Origin: an uncultured Anaerotignum sp.
GTDB taxonomy: Bacteria > Bacillota > Clostridia > Lachnospirales > Anaerotignaceae
Assembly: GCF_934277605.1 (NCBI RefSeq)
Contig: NZ_CAKQVD010000005.1
Span: 1 to 58,770, forward strand
Length of the DNA: 58,770 bases
Direction of reading: 5' to 3'
How positions within the stretch are numbered: the stretch's first letter is position 1; the number at the start of each line of letters is the position of its first letter. Positions 44,342 to 52,695 of this stretch are shown here, one piece after another. The notes under the pieces are model-generated. The model was not told the origin of the DNA and did no database searches. It saw nothing but the letters and a program-made list of their open reading frames with translations. Position numbers and translations under genes: made by a program.

Positions 44342-45112
44342 ATGATTGAACGGATTCATTTTGAGGAAAAAACAAATGAAGAGCTTTTTCGAGAATACAA
44401 AAGCACCGGAGATCCCCTGATTAAGCAGGAGCTTGTTTTGCGATACATTTATATTGTCAAAAATATTGCAATTCAAATGAAGGGTGTTTATGTAAGTTTT
44501 GCACAAATGGACGATATTATAAATGAGAGTGTCATTGTGTTGATGAATTCTATTGATAAATTTGCACTCAACATGAATGTAAAATTTGAAACCTATATTT
44601 CCAAGCGGCTGAGAGGGCTGATTATCGACATGGCGCGGAAGCAGGACTGGATTCCGAGAAATGTGCGTAAAAATGCACGGCTGATTGATAATGCTACGAA
44701 TGAATTGTTCAATCAACTGGGGAGATTTCCTACGGACCAGGAAATGGCACAGTATTTTGGAATGACTGTGGAGAAATATCAGGCAAAAATGCTGAACAAA
44801 ACAAATTTGTATAATTTGGTTTCTCTGGATGCCTTTCTGGAGGGACATGGCAGCGGGATACAGAATATTGCGGATACCGGCGATACACCCGAACAGATTT
44901 TGGAAAACAAGGAATTGGAAGATATTATGAAGCAGGGCATTACCTCTCTTAGACAAAATGAGCAAATGGTGCTTTCTCTGCATTATCAGCAGGAGCTGAA
45001 CATGAAGGAAATTGCGGGGGTAATGAATTTAAGTGAATCGAGAATATCTCAGATACATAGCAATGCTTTGCGTAAGCTGCGAATTTATATGCAGGAGAAC
45101 CAAAAAAAATAG
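44342..45112 (+). CDS. fliA: Flagellar sigma factor FliA (sigma-28)
   Basis: 256 residues. Region 2 (ELVLRYIYIVKNIAIQMKG then QMDDIINESVIVLMNSIDKF), region 3 (RGLIIDMARKQDWIPRNVR, typical of sigma-28) and region 4 with the helix-turn-helix LNMKEIAGVMNLSESRISQIHS. It directs transcription of late genes and is held by FlgM. AAAGGAG precedes the ATG. Confidence 0.96.
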   Translation: MIERIHFEEKTNEELFREYKSTGDPLIKQELVLRYIYIVKNIAIQMKGVYVSFAQMDDIINESVIVLMNSIDKFALNMNVKFETYISKRLRGLIIDMARKQDWIPRNVRKNARLIDNATNELFNQLGRFPTDQEMAQYFGMTVEKYQAKMLNKTNLYNLVSLDAFLEGHGSGIQNIADTGDTPEQILENKELEDIMKQGITSLRQNEQMVLSLHYQQELNMKEIAGVMNLSESRISQIHSNALRKLRIYMQENQKK

Positions 45113-45129
45113 AAAGGATTTGATTTGCA

Positions 45130-45930
45130 ATGGTAAAAGGGCTTTATAATCTGACATCAGGTATGCTGACACAAAGACGCAATCTGGATGTAATCAGCTC
45201 AAATATGGCGAATGTAAGCACAGCGGGCTTTAAGGCGGATCAGCTTTCCTCCTCTACCTTTCGGAATGAGCTGATGGGCAGAACGGGGAACACAGACAAA
45301 GCGAATGCGAAGGAGCTGGCAGAGGTCAGCATGGCACGGATTCCCAGAGAAACGATTACAGATTTTACACAGGGCGCTTTTCAGCAAACAGATCGCAAGC
45401 TGGACCTTGCGGTAAGCGGGGATGGGTTTTTTCAGGTGCGGAATAACGGCGGTGTGCGTTATACCAGAAGCGGCTCCTTTAACCTAAACAATCAGGGTTA
45501 TATTTGTACGCAGGATGGGAGTCTGCTGCTTGGGAAAAAGGGCCCGATTCAGGTGTTTCATCCGCAGGCGGAGGAATTGACAAAGGACGGAGACTCCGTA
45601 CAGGAGTTCAATGCGGAGAATATCCGAGTGGATGCCAACGGGGGCGTATATGACAAGGACGGCAACTTCATCGACCAAATTCAGCTGGTAATTGTTTCTG
45701 ATCCGACGCAGCTGGTAAAGGAGGGCGAATTTTTTACCGGTGGCGGAGAGGTGCGTTATGCAAACGGTACGGTGCTGCAGGGGTGCCTGGAGGCATCGAA
45801 TGTGGATGCTTTGAAGGAAATGGTATCCATGATAGAAAGTGAAAGACATTTGCAGAGCGCTGCACAGGTTTTAAAGATATATGATCAAATGCTTGGCAAA
45901 GCGACGACGGAAATCGGCAAAATCAATTAA
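45130..45930 (+). CDS. flgF: Flagellar rod protein, FlgF/FlgG family (first copy)
   Basis: 266 residues. The N-terminal signature MLTQRRNLDVISSNMANVSTAGFK is followed by FTQGAFQQTDRKLDLAVSGDGFFQV and the C-terminal NVDALKEMVSMIESERHLQSAAQVLKIYDQM. This is a distal or proximal rod protein of the FlgF/FlgG group. Which copy is F and which is G cannot be settled by eye; order suggests this one as FlgF. Direct neighbour of a second family member. Confidence 0.85.
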   Translation: MVKGLYNLTSGMLTQRRNLDVISSNMANVSTAGFKADQLSSSTFRNELMGRTGNTDKANAKELAEVSMARIPRETITDFTQGAFQQTDRKLDLAVSGDGFFQVRNNGGVRYTRSGSFNLNNQGYICTQDGSLLLGKKGPIQVFHPQAEELTKDGDSVQEFNAENIRVDANGGVYDKDGNFIDQIQLVIVSDPTQLVKEGEFFTGGGEVRYANGTVLQGCLEASNVDALKEMVSMIESERHLQSAAQVLKIYDQMLGKATTEIGKIN

Positions 45931-45965
45931 AATCGGGAATGAGTGAGATGGGAGTGTGAAGGAAT

Positions 45966-46688
45966 ATGGATTTGGCTTTCTATGCAGCGGCTGCCGGTGC
46001 GGCGGCGCAGCAAAAGCGTTTGAATGTGGTTGCGAATAACTTATCAAACCTATCAACCGTGGGGTTTAAGAAGGAAACTGCTGTTTTTTCCAATTTGATT
46101 TATAATGAACTGAATCCTCCTGCACAGGAGGGGACACAGTTGAGTGCGAGCAGTGGTTCCAGAGTGGAGAAAACGAATACGGACTTTACACAGGGAGAGC
46201 TGCTGCCCTCCAATTTGCCGTATGATTATGTCTTGACCGGAGACGGATTTTTTGCATTGAAGGACCCCGCAACAGGGCAGGTTTCCTATACAAGAGACGG
46301 CTCCTTTTGCTTATCTCAGCAGGCGGATGGCAGATTTCTTTTGACTGCACAAAACGGAAAGCACGTTTTGGATACTGCGGGAGAGGATATTGCAGTTGAC
46401 CCTTCTGCATCAGAGGAGCTGCCTGTGGGGGTATATTGCTTCCGAACAAGAGACGGTATGCTTCACATGGGCGATAACGAATATTTACCGACAGAAAAAA
46501 ATGGCAATGCAGTTGTTGCGGAAAACAGCAGTGCAATGCTGTTGCAGGGTTACACAGAAAATTCAAATGTGAATATGGCAGATGAAATCGAAAAGATGAT
46601 TGAAGCGCAAAGAGCCTATCAGTATGCGCTGAAGATGGTGCAAACCTCTGATGAAATCGAGAACACTATAAATAATCTGCGTGGATAA
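45966..46688 (+). CDS. flgG: Flagellar rod protein, FlgF/FlgG family (second copy)
   Basis: 240 residues. RLNVVANNLSNLSTVGFKKE at the start, TDFTQGELLPSNLPYDYVLTGDGFFAL in the middle and NVNMADEIEKMIEAQRAYQYALKMVQTSDEI at the end. The C-terminal pattern resembles FlgG, which forms the distal rod on which the hook sits. Shorter than the usual 260 residues. Assignment between F and G is by position. Confidence 0.8.
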   Translation: MDLAFYAAAAGAAAQQKRLNVVANNLSNLSTVGFKKETAVFSNLIYNELNPPAQEGTQLSASSGSRVEKTNTDFTQGELLPSNLPYDYVLTGDGFFALKDPATGQVSYTRDGSFCLSQQADGRFLLTAQNGKHVLDTAGEDIAVDPSASEELPVGVYCFRTRDGMLHMGDNEYLPTEKNGNAVVAENSSAMLLQGYTENSNVNMADEIEKMIEAQRAYQYALKMVQTSDEIENTINNLRG

Positions 46689-46705
46689 GAACGGGGGAAA
46701 TATCA

Positions 46706-47329
46706 ATGGACTATAATGGCTATAAAAATGAAACCAGTCTAAGCTATGATGTTTTAAAAGAGATTGGCAGCATCGGTACGGGAAATGCGGCAACTGCACT
46801 TTCGACTGTATTGGGGCGAAAAATATCCATGACCTTACCCGAAGTGAAATTGGTGGAGTTTAATAAGGCTGTTTATGAGCTGGGCGGCCCTGAAAAAATT
46901 GTGGCGGCTATATTGGTTGAATTTTCGGGAGAGGTACATGGCGTGATGCTGTTTTTACAGAACCTGAAATTTATCAATATTGTTATGGAAAGCTTACTGC
47001 AGAAGCACATTGATGATTTGAGCGAGATAACCGAAATGGAAATGTCTGCATTGACGGAGGTCGGAAATATTATCATTTCCTCTTATGTGAACGCATTATC
47101 CGGTTTAACGGAAATTACGATGGATTTATCGGTGCCTTCTGTTTCCATCAATATGCTGGGCGGTATCATGAATGTGCCGATTGCGATGTATGGCTACAGC
47201 ATGGACAAGCTGCTGACAATCAATGGCACCTTTGAGTGTGATGGAGAGGAAGTGTATAGCCGCTTGCTGATGCTTCCGGATGAAAAATCGTTAGACTATA
47301 TTATGCAGAAATTGGGGGTTGCGAATTGA
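46706..47329 (+). CDS. cheC: CheY-P phosphatase CheC
   Basis: 207 residues with both phosphatase motifs: EIGSIGTGNAATALS near 19-33 and ALTEVGNIIISSYVNALSG near 113-131. CheC hydrolyses CheY-P and is stimulated by CheD. Its stop overlaps the cheD start (TTGA). Confidence 0.95.
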   Translation: MDYNGYKNETSLSYDVLKEIGSIGTGNAATALSTVLGRKISMTLPEVKLVEFNKAVYELGGPEKIVAAILVEFSGEVHGVMLFLQNLKFINIVMESLLQKHIDDLSEITEMEMSALTEVGNIIISSYVNALSGLTEITMDLSVPSVSINMLGGIMNVPIAMYGYSMDKLLTINGTFECDGEEVYSRLLMLPDEKSLDYIMQKLGVAN

Positions 47330-47811
47330 AGAAGCCATATATTGTTGGCATTGCTGATATGAAGCTATGCAGAGCGCCGGGGATGTTGGTTACATACGCA
47401 CTCGGTTCTTGCGTTGGTGTATGCCTATATGATAATGTAATCAAGACGGCGGCTATGGTACATATCATGCTGCCGACAGCACCACAGGATGCGGCTGTGG
47501 AGAATGTTTATAAATTTGCGGATACAGGTATTCGGGAGGCAGTGCGAAAGATGGTTGCCTTCGGTGCGGTAAAAAGCCGTATGGTCTGTAAAATTGCCGG
47601 CGGTGCAAAAATGTTTGAAACATTCAACAATCTGGAATGGGGAAACATTGGAGCAAGAAATGTAAAAAGCGTGAAAGAGGTTTTGCGGCAGGAAAGAATA
47701 CGCTTGGTCAGTGAGGATACCGGTTCGGATTATGCCAGAACGCTGTTTTTCGATTCGGCAACAGGGACAGGGACGATAAAGGCATTTGGCAAACCGGAGC
47801 AAAAGCTGTAA
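47326..47811 (+). CDS. cheD: Chemoreceptor glutamine deamidase CheD
   Basis: 161 residues from TTG 47326. The catalytic Cys is in YALGSCVGVCLYD, the His in MVHIMLP, and KIAGGAKMF and NIGARNVKSV are conserved. CheD deamidates receptor glutamines and binds CheC. Overlap with cheC indicates coupled translation. Confidence 0.95.
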   Translation: MKKPYIVGIADMKLCRAPGMLVTYALGSCVGVCLYDNVIKTAAMVHIMLPTAPQDAAVENVYKFADTGIREAVRKMVAFGAVKSRMVCKIAGGAKMFETFNNLEWGNIGARNVKSVKEVLRQERIRLVSEDTGSDYARTLFFDSATGTGTIKAFGKPEQKL

Positions 47812-47876
47812 AATATGAGTTGATAGTGCTTCGGTTTGAAAGCATATTAGAATGAGCATTGAGGAGGCAGAATAAA

Positions 47877-48806
47877 ATGGATAACAAAACACCAAAAAAC
47901 AGTATATTGCTTGAAACGGGTACGAATGAAATTGAAATCATGCAGTTTACTATCAATGGAATTTTATATGGCATCAATGTTGCAAAGGTTAAGGAAATCA
48001 TTATGTCTGATAAGGTTAAGCCAGTTCCTCATGTGCATCCGGCGGTAGAGGGGATTTTTAAGCCGAGAGATATTCTGATTACAGTGATTGATTTGCCTTA
48101 TTTCGTGACGAATGAGGTGCAGGAGCATAATGAAAAGGATTTATTTATTATAACGCATTTTAATAACCTGCACGTTGCATTCCGTGTACATACAGTTGTT
48201 GGCATCAGCCGCCTTTCCTGGAAGGATATTATGAAGCCCGATAAAACGGTTGCAGGTGATGGGGACAGCATTACGACAGGGATTGCACAGTGCGGGGGAG
48301 AATTGGTTACAATATTGGATTTTGAAAAGATTGTAGCTGAAATTGCACCGGAAACATCGATTCAGTTGGCTGAAATTGAGCATATGGGTGCTCGTGAAAG
48401 AAACCTGAAGCCTATTGTTTTGGCAGAGGACTCTGTTTTGCTTGCGAAGATTATCAAGGAGGCTTTGGTAAAAGCCGGCTATGTAAATATTGAGAAATTT
48501 AATAATGGTCAGGAGGCTTGGAATTATCTTTCTCAGATTTCTAAGGAAACAGAGGAAGAGGACATCAGAGACAAGGTGTCGTTGATTATTACGGATATAG
48601 AAATGCCGGAAATGGATGGACACCGCTTGACAAAGCTCATCAAGACAAATGATAAGCTGAAGAAGGTGCCTGTTGTGATCTTCTCCTCGTTGATTACACC
48701 GGAAATGCAAATCAAAGGCAAGGCGGTCGGTGCGGATGAGCAGTTATCCAAGCCGGAAATTGGCCATTTGGTAGAGGTTATGGATCAGCTTTTGGAGGAA
48801 CGATAA
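47877..48806 (+). CDS. cheV: Chemotaxis coupling-adaptation protein CheV
   Basis: About 309 residues from ATG 47877, with GAGGAGG 9 bases upstream. The N-terminal CheW domain (about 20-155: FTINGILYGINVAKVKEII, then GIFKPRDILITVIDLP) is joined to a receiver domain (about 180-309) with phospho-acceptor in LIITDIEMPEMDGH. It couples receptors to CheA and takes part in adaptation when phosphorylated. Last gene of the long operon. Confidence 0.95.
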   Translation: MDNKTPKNSILLETGTNEIEIMQFTINGILYGINVAKVKEIIMSDKVKPVPHVHPAVEGIFKPRDILITVIDLPYFVTNEVQEHNEKDLFIITHFNNLHVAFRVHTVVGISRLSWKDIMKPDKTVAGDGDSITTGIAQCGGELVTILDFEKIVAEIAPETSIQLAEIEHMGARERNLKPIVLAEDSVLLAKIIKEALVKAGYVNIEKFNNGQEAWNYLSQISKETEEEDIRDKVSLIITDIEMPEMDGHRLTKLIKTNDKLKKVPVVIFSSLITPEMQIKGKAVGADEQLSKPEIGHLVEVMDQLLEER

Positions 48807-48887
48807 GAGGAAGCAGCCACTTCGTTTTAACAGGAGTCCCTGTTTGTGAGGCAGTTTATCACAAATGGGGGCTTTATTTGTTTGTTG

Positions 48888-48940
48888 CCAAAAAAACAGG
48901 AAAGGCACTTTGAAAGCACCCTTCCTGTATTCTTTTTTTT
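48888..48940. terminator. Bidirectional terminator between cheV and hydG
   Basis: Stem ACAGGAAAGG (48896-48905) with CCTTCCTGT (48920-48928). A run of eight T follows on the plus strand and a run of A precedes, so convergent transcripts of the fla operon and hydG both end here. The plus-strand U-run touches the hydG stop. Confidence 0.85.
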
Positions 48941-50363
48941 AGAAACGGAAATCCCGATTTCCCTTTTCGATTTCCACCAGATTTTTTTGCACGATTTCTT
49001 GAATTTTTTCCTTCGGGATGGATTTGATTTCATCCAAAATCAGCTTTTCCCCGATTTCCTTTGTTGCCGGTGCGGCATAGTCCAAAAGATATTCCTTGAG
49101 TGTCATCAGCGCATTGGGCAGGCAGCAGTTTTGAATCTGTCCGCTCTTGCAAAGGCTCATAAAGCGGTCGCCCGTTCTGCCCTCACGATAGCAGGCGGTG
49201 CAGAAGCTGGGGATATAGCCCAAATCCATCAGCCATTTTACGATTTCGTCTAAGGTGCGGTTATCGCTGACATCAAACTGTGCGGAGTTATCCTCCTCCG
49301 CCTCTTTTTCATAATAGCCGCCGACACTGGTGCAGGAGCCGCCGCTGATTTGGGATACCCCAAGGCTCAGCACACGTTCTCTGCTTTCCTGGCTTTCTCT
49401 TGTGGAAACAATCATGCCTGTATAGGGTACGGCTACACGGATGCAGGCTACGATTTTTGCAAAGGTATCATCATCAATGCCGTTATCAAAGGCGGAGGGA
49501 TCAATATCATCGGCATGGCGGATTCTTGGCACGCTGATGGTGTGCGGGCCTACGCCGAACACGCTTTCCAGATGCTCTGCGTGCATCAGAAGCCCTGCAA
49601 ATTCATAACGATACAGCTCCAGGCCGAACAAAACGCCAATCCCGACATCATCAATGCCACCCTCCATGGCTCTATCCATGGCCTCGGTGTGATAAGCATA
49701 ATCATGCTTGGGGCCTGTGGGGTGCAGACGTTCATAGCTTTCCTTATGATAGGTTTCTTGGAAGAGGATATAGGTGCCGATGCCTGCCTCCTTCAGCTTA
49801 CGATAGTTTTCAACGGTGGTTGCCGCAATGTTGACATTCACTCTGCGGATGGCGCCGTTTTTGTGCTTAATGCTATAAATCGTTTTGATGCTTTCCAGCA
49901 CATATTCAATGGGGTTATTGACGGGGTCCTCGCCGGTTTCCAATGCCAGACGCTTATGCCCCATATCCTGCAAGGCGGTTACCTCTTTGACGATTTCCTC
50001 CTGTGTCAGCTTTTTTCTGCGGATGTGCTTATTTTTCGCATGATACGGACAGTAAACACAGCCGTTGACGCAATAATTGGAAAGATACAGCGGTGCAAAC
50101 ATTACAATACGGTTGCCGTAAAAATCCTGCTTAATCTGCTTTGCCAGTGCGTAGATTTCTTCGTTTTTTTCGGGAATATCACAATCCAAAAGCACCATTG
50201 CCTCTCTGTGAGAAAGGCCCTTTCTTTGCTTTGCCTTTTCGATAATGCTGTCGATTAAGGGAATGTTGTGCTTATTTTCCTCTGCATAGGCGAGGGTTTC
50301 CATAATTTCCGCATGGTTGATAAATTCCTCTGCCTTTTGGGAATGGGGGTTATAGGGATACAT
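48939..50363 (-). CDS. hydG: [FeFe]-hydrogenase H-cluster maturase HydG
   Basis: 474 residues. Radical-SAM CX3CX2C at C98/C102/C105 (NYCVNGCVYCPYH) and the C-terminal CX2CX22C cluster site beginning CTACYREGRTGDRF, which separates HydG from the related tyrosine lyase ThiH. It cleaves tyrosine to deliver CO and cyanide as an Fe(CO)(CN) synthon for the H-cluster. HydE, HydF and hydrogenase genes are not in the window. Expression seems controlled by a leader with terminator/antiterminator structure. It is unrelated to the surrounding motility genes. Confidence 0.96.
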   Translation of the reverse strand: MYPYNPHSQKAEEFINHAEIMETLAYAEENKHNIPLIDSIIEKAKQRKGLSHREAMVLLDCDIPEKNEEIYALAKQIKQDFYGNRIVMFAPLYLSNYCVNGCVYCPYHAKNKHIRRKKLTQEEIVKEVTALQDMGHKRLALETGEDPVNNPIEYVLESIKTIYSIKHKNGAIRRVNVNIAATTVENYRKLKEAGIGTYILFQETYHKESYERLHPTGPKHDYAYHTEAMDRAMEGGIDDVGIGVLFGLELYRYEFAGLLMHAEHLESVFGVGPHTISVPRIRHADDIDPSAFDNGIDDDTFAKIVACIRVAVPYTGMIVSTRESQESRERVLSLGVSQISGGSCTSVGGYYEKEAEEDNSAQFDVSDNRTLDEIVKWLMDLGYIPSFCTACYREGRTGDRFMSLCKSGQIQNCCLPNALMTLKEYLLDYAAPATKEIGEKLILDEIKSIPKEKIQEIVQKNLVEIEKGNRDFRF

Positions 50364-50404
50364 ATTTTTTCTCTTCCTTTCTATTTTTCATGCTTGCGGA
50401 CAAC

Positions 50405-50549
50405 AAAAAAGCACCCGAAAGGGTGCAGAAAAGCCATCTGTTTCAAAAGGCACCCTTCCACGCAGAATAATCTCTTTGTGTCAGCGTTGGTTTCAATGAA
50501 AATGATTTTTTCCTTACAGAAAGCCGTAGCTCGCTGTGCGGAAGAATTT
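50405..50549 (-). promoter_or_regulatory. Riboswitch-like leader of hydG
   Basis: Read on the minus strand: a closing stem pairs CTTCCGCACAG (50545-50535) with CTGCGTGGAAG (50465-50455), 10 of 11 positions, around a 69-base core that includes a C(UACG)G tetraloop hairpin. The GGAAG of the second arm is also the start of GGAAGGGTGC (50459-50450), which can pair with GCACCCTTTC (50426-50417) as an antiterminator. The GCACCC of that arm can instead pair with GGGTGC (50416-50411), followed by six U, as a terminator. The three structures exclude each other. I do not recognise the core as a known aptamer or T-box. Confidence 0.65.
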
Positions 50550-50555
50550 ATCACA

Positions 50556-50584
50556 TCATATCATAATCGGCGGCGCAGGACAAT
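50556..50584 (-). promoter_or_regulatory. Sigma-A-type promoter of hydG
   Basis: Minus strand TTGTCC (50584-50579), 17-base spacer, TATGAT (50561-50556). The start site near 50549 would put the leader stem at its very 5' end and give about 185 bases before the hydG ATG. Confidence 0.6.
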
Positions 50585-50636
50585 AAAAAATTGTAAATGT
50601 ATGTCAAAAATACAATTTTTTGCGTTTTTATGCTTC

Positions 50637-50689
50637 AAGAAAACACCCATCTGCGAAGGTCTGTGGAGGCTGCTTTGCAAATGGGTGTT
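50637..50689 (-). terminator. Terminator of the ParA-ComFB gene pair
   Basis: Arms 50674-50688 and 50643-50657 (ACACCCAT/ATGGGTGT core, two mismatches further in), followed on the minus strand by TTTTCTTG. A further AT-only inverted repeat (50585-50595 with 50611-50621) lies just beyond. Both separate this transcript from the hydG promoter. Confidence 0.65.
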
Positions 50690-50744
50690 GGTATGCCCGA
50701 TGATAGAGGATGCTCTCCCTTTGGCTGCTTCATTGGGGGAGACA

Positions 50745-51599
50745 TCATCGTTTGTGACGAGGGTTTGCCTGAACGGTAAGGCAAGCCTTTGTTAATTCAG
50801 ACAAAATCAGTGTTTGGAATTGATGCTCGAAAAAGCTGAGCAATGGCGATGTGTTATCGTATTCTGTGACAATGTATTTCGAGGGAAGATTGGTCAGTGC
50901 CAACGCAGTAGCATCGGCAACACAACGGCTGCAGGTGCAAACACCGAAACGCTCTAAATATTCCAGTACATTATTTTTAACGATTTGTTCATACACATTG
51001 ATGTAGTAAAATTCATTTTCGTGAGAAGGGGATTCTTCTACATTAGGAGCTGTTTGAGTCATAGGTGTAGGTTCCTCCGTTTCTGTATCGTTTGGTTTCG
51101 AGGCAGAAGGCACGGGTGCTTCAACGGGAGCAGGCTCGGGTGCCTCAACGGGAGCAGGCTCGGGTGCTTCAGCGGGAGCAGGCTCGGGTGCTTCAACGGG
51201 AGCAGGCTCGGGTGCTTCAGCAGGAGCAGGCTCGGGTGCTTCAACGGGAGCAGGCTCGGACGCTTCAACGGGAGCAGGCTCGGACGCTTCAACGGGAGCA
51301 GGCTCGGACGCTTCAACGGGAGCAGGCTCGATTACTTCTTCTTCCGGTTCGGATTGTGCGGTATCAAATTCCTGCTCCAGATTTTTTTGGATGAGGTTGG
51401 AAAGGTCCTCGGTGCTTTCTGAAAGATGCAGGATGGTTTCCATTTTTTCGGCTGCAGGCTTTGTTTTTGGCGCTTCCGCTATGGGTTCTTCTGCTTCAAC
51501 GGCTGTGGTGCTTTCCTTTTCCTCTGCCGGCAGAGCATCCTCCTTTGTAGGAGAAATTAAATTTAGCACATGGGCAGTTTTGCTACTTTTTTTAGGCAT
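50745..51599 (-). CDS. ComFB-domain protein with Pro/Ala repeat linker
   Basis: 284 residues. The N-terminal part is acidic (1-90), followed by nine EPAPVEAS/P-type octapeptides (91-162), a further polar linker, and a C-terminal ComFB-like domain (about 202-284): NVYEQIVKNNVLEYLERFGVC, then CTCSRCVADATALALTNLPSKYIVTE, with the CTCxxC cysteines of the family. ComFB-family proteins have been reported to bind cyclic dinucleotides, and in Bacillus comFB lies near the flgM operon. The large extension is unusual, since family members are often just the small domain. Paired with a ParA ATPase 15 bases upstream, so the two probably act together. No signal peptide is seen. Confidence 0.75.
   Translation of the reverse strand: MPKKSSKTAHVLNLISPTKEDALPAEEKESTTAVEAEEPIAEAPKTKPAAEKMETILHLSESTEDLSNLIQKNLEQEFDTAQSEPEEEVIEPAPVEASEPAPVEASEPAPVEASEPAPVEAPEPAPAEAPEPAPVEAPEPAPAEAPEPAPVEAPEPAPVEAPVPSASKPNDTETEEPTPMTQTAPNVEESPSHENEFYYINVYEQIVKNNVLEYLERFGVCTCSRCVADATALALTNLPSKYIVTEYDNTSPLLSFFEHQFQTLILSELTKACLTVQANPRHKR
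51114..51329 (-). repeat. Nine 24-bp tandem repeats (octapeptide EPAPVEAS/P)
   Basis: In-frame tandem copies with near-identical DNA. Changes in copy number would lengthen or shorten the linker without a frameshift. Confidence 0.9.
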
Positions 51600-51614
51600 A
51601 ATAACAACCTCCTA

Positions 51615-52385
51615 TCAGTTATTTTTTTGGGTTAAAGTAAATACCTCATCCACAAAGGAGCGATAATCCAAGGCGGGATTTGATTTTGGTGCATAATCCA
51701 AAATGCTTTGACAATGTGCGGGTGCCTCTGCAACAGCAACACCCTGACGAATTTTAGCATCAAAGACCTTTGTGTTTAATTGTGTGGCAATGGTTTCTGC
51801 CATTTCCAAGACCTCCTTGGAAAGATTCAGATGCTTGTTATATTTTGTCAGAAGAATACCCAGAACATTTAGGTTTTTATTATAAAATCTGACAACGGTA
51901 TCTATGGTTTCCTTTAGCTGAGATACACCAAGAAGGCTTAGAATTTCCGGAATCATAGGGATCACTAAGCAGTTGGAGGCAACATAGGCATTGACGGTAA
52001 GAATATTTAAGGCAGGAGGTGTATCAATGATGATATAATCATAGAGATGCTGCAAATCGGACAGGGCATCCCGTAAAAGAAATTCTCTGCCGGGGCGGTT
52101 AAACTCCAGCTCTGCACCGCTCAAAAGAATATTAGAGGGGATTACGTCACCATATTGCGTACGGGAAATGGCTCGTGCAACGCTGACCTTTTCCTTAAAT
52201 ACATCATAAATTGTGGGACAATCCTCGATTTCAATGCCGAGACTGAAGCCGAGGTTTCCTTGTGGATCCAAATCTATGCCAAGTACCTTTTGTTTTTTGG
52301 CGGTCAATCCGCTAATCAGCGCACTTGAGGTTGTTGTTTTTCCGATGCCGCCTTTTTGGTTTGTGACGGTAATGATAGTAGCCAA
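51615..52385 (-). CDS. ParA/Soj-family ATPase
   Basis: About 256 residues from TTG 52385, with TTGGAGG 8 bases upstream (the longer frame starts inside this site). Deviant Walker A KGGIGKTTTS, switch I GIDLDPQGNLGFSLG and Walker B IIIDTPPAL are those of ParA, with the signature lysine. Such ATPases dimerise on DNA and position cargo. There is no adjacent ParB and no obvious parS. It lacks the N-terminal FlhF-activating region of FlhG. Pairing with the ComFB-domain gene and its place next to fliD suggest positioning of flagellar or chemotaxis machinery, which is inference. Confidence 0.88.
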   Translation of the reverse strand: MATIITVTNQKGGIGKTTTSSALISGLTAKKQKVLGIDLDPQGNLGFSLGIEIEDCPTIYDVFKEKVSVARAISRTQYGDVIPSNILLSGAELEFNRPGREFLLRDALSDLQHLYDYIIIDTPPALNILTVNAYVASNCLVIPMIPEILSLLGVSQLKETIDTVVRFYNKNLNVLGILLTKYNKHLNLSKEVLEMAETIATQLNTKVFDAKIRQGVAVAEAPAHCQSILDYAPKSNPALDYRSFVDEVFTLTQKNN

Positions 52386-52695
52386 ATTTGATACCTCCAA
52401 TCTAAATTTCAGTTTTGTACTATTAATAAAAGTATACTATATGTCGATAAATAAGTATAGAAGAAAATTCTAAATTTAAAAAATACAGTGGTTTACGATG
52501 CTACAATGCGGTTTAAAATCGGGATATGCAAAAGGCCATGTCCCTTGCATTTGGGCATAAAACGGAAGCATACCGAAAGAGAACATTCTCTATATCATTT
52601 TTGTCTGTTTTTTTGGCAGACATCATCAGAAGGCTTTGTTAAAAAAAGATATTTCGAAGTATGAGAGAGATTATATATTTCATGGAGGGATTCAT
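52386..52695. other. Divergent promoter region between parA and fliD
   Basis: 310 bases, AT-rich near parA. It holds a sigma-28-like promoter for fliD (52424-52450). Possible sigma-A hexamers for parA on the minus strand (TCGACA, 17 bases, AATAGT) are weak. A small hairpin ATGCAA/TTGCAT lies near 52526-52550. Confidence 0.45.
52424..52450 (+). promoter_or_regulatory. Sigma-28-like promoter of fliD
   Basis: TAAT (52424-52427), exactly 15 bases, GTCGATAA (52443-52450). The -10 matches the cheA promoter copy. The leader to fliD would be about 240 bases, longer than usual. Confidence 0.5.

Noticed and set aside
50405..50549. T-box leader for hydG
   Set aside because: The antiterminator side lacks the T-box consensus and the leader is too short for a normal stem I.
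51114..51329. CRISPR array
   Set aside because: The regular repeats are coding, contiguous without spacers and translate to an octapeptide.
51615..52385. FlhG (YlxH) identity for the ParA-type ATPase
   Set aside because: The protein begins right at the Walker A strand without the N-terminal FlhF-activating region, and the motif set is ParA/Soj-like.
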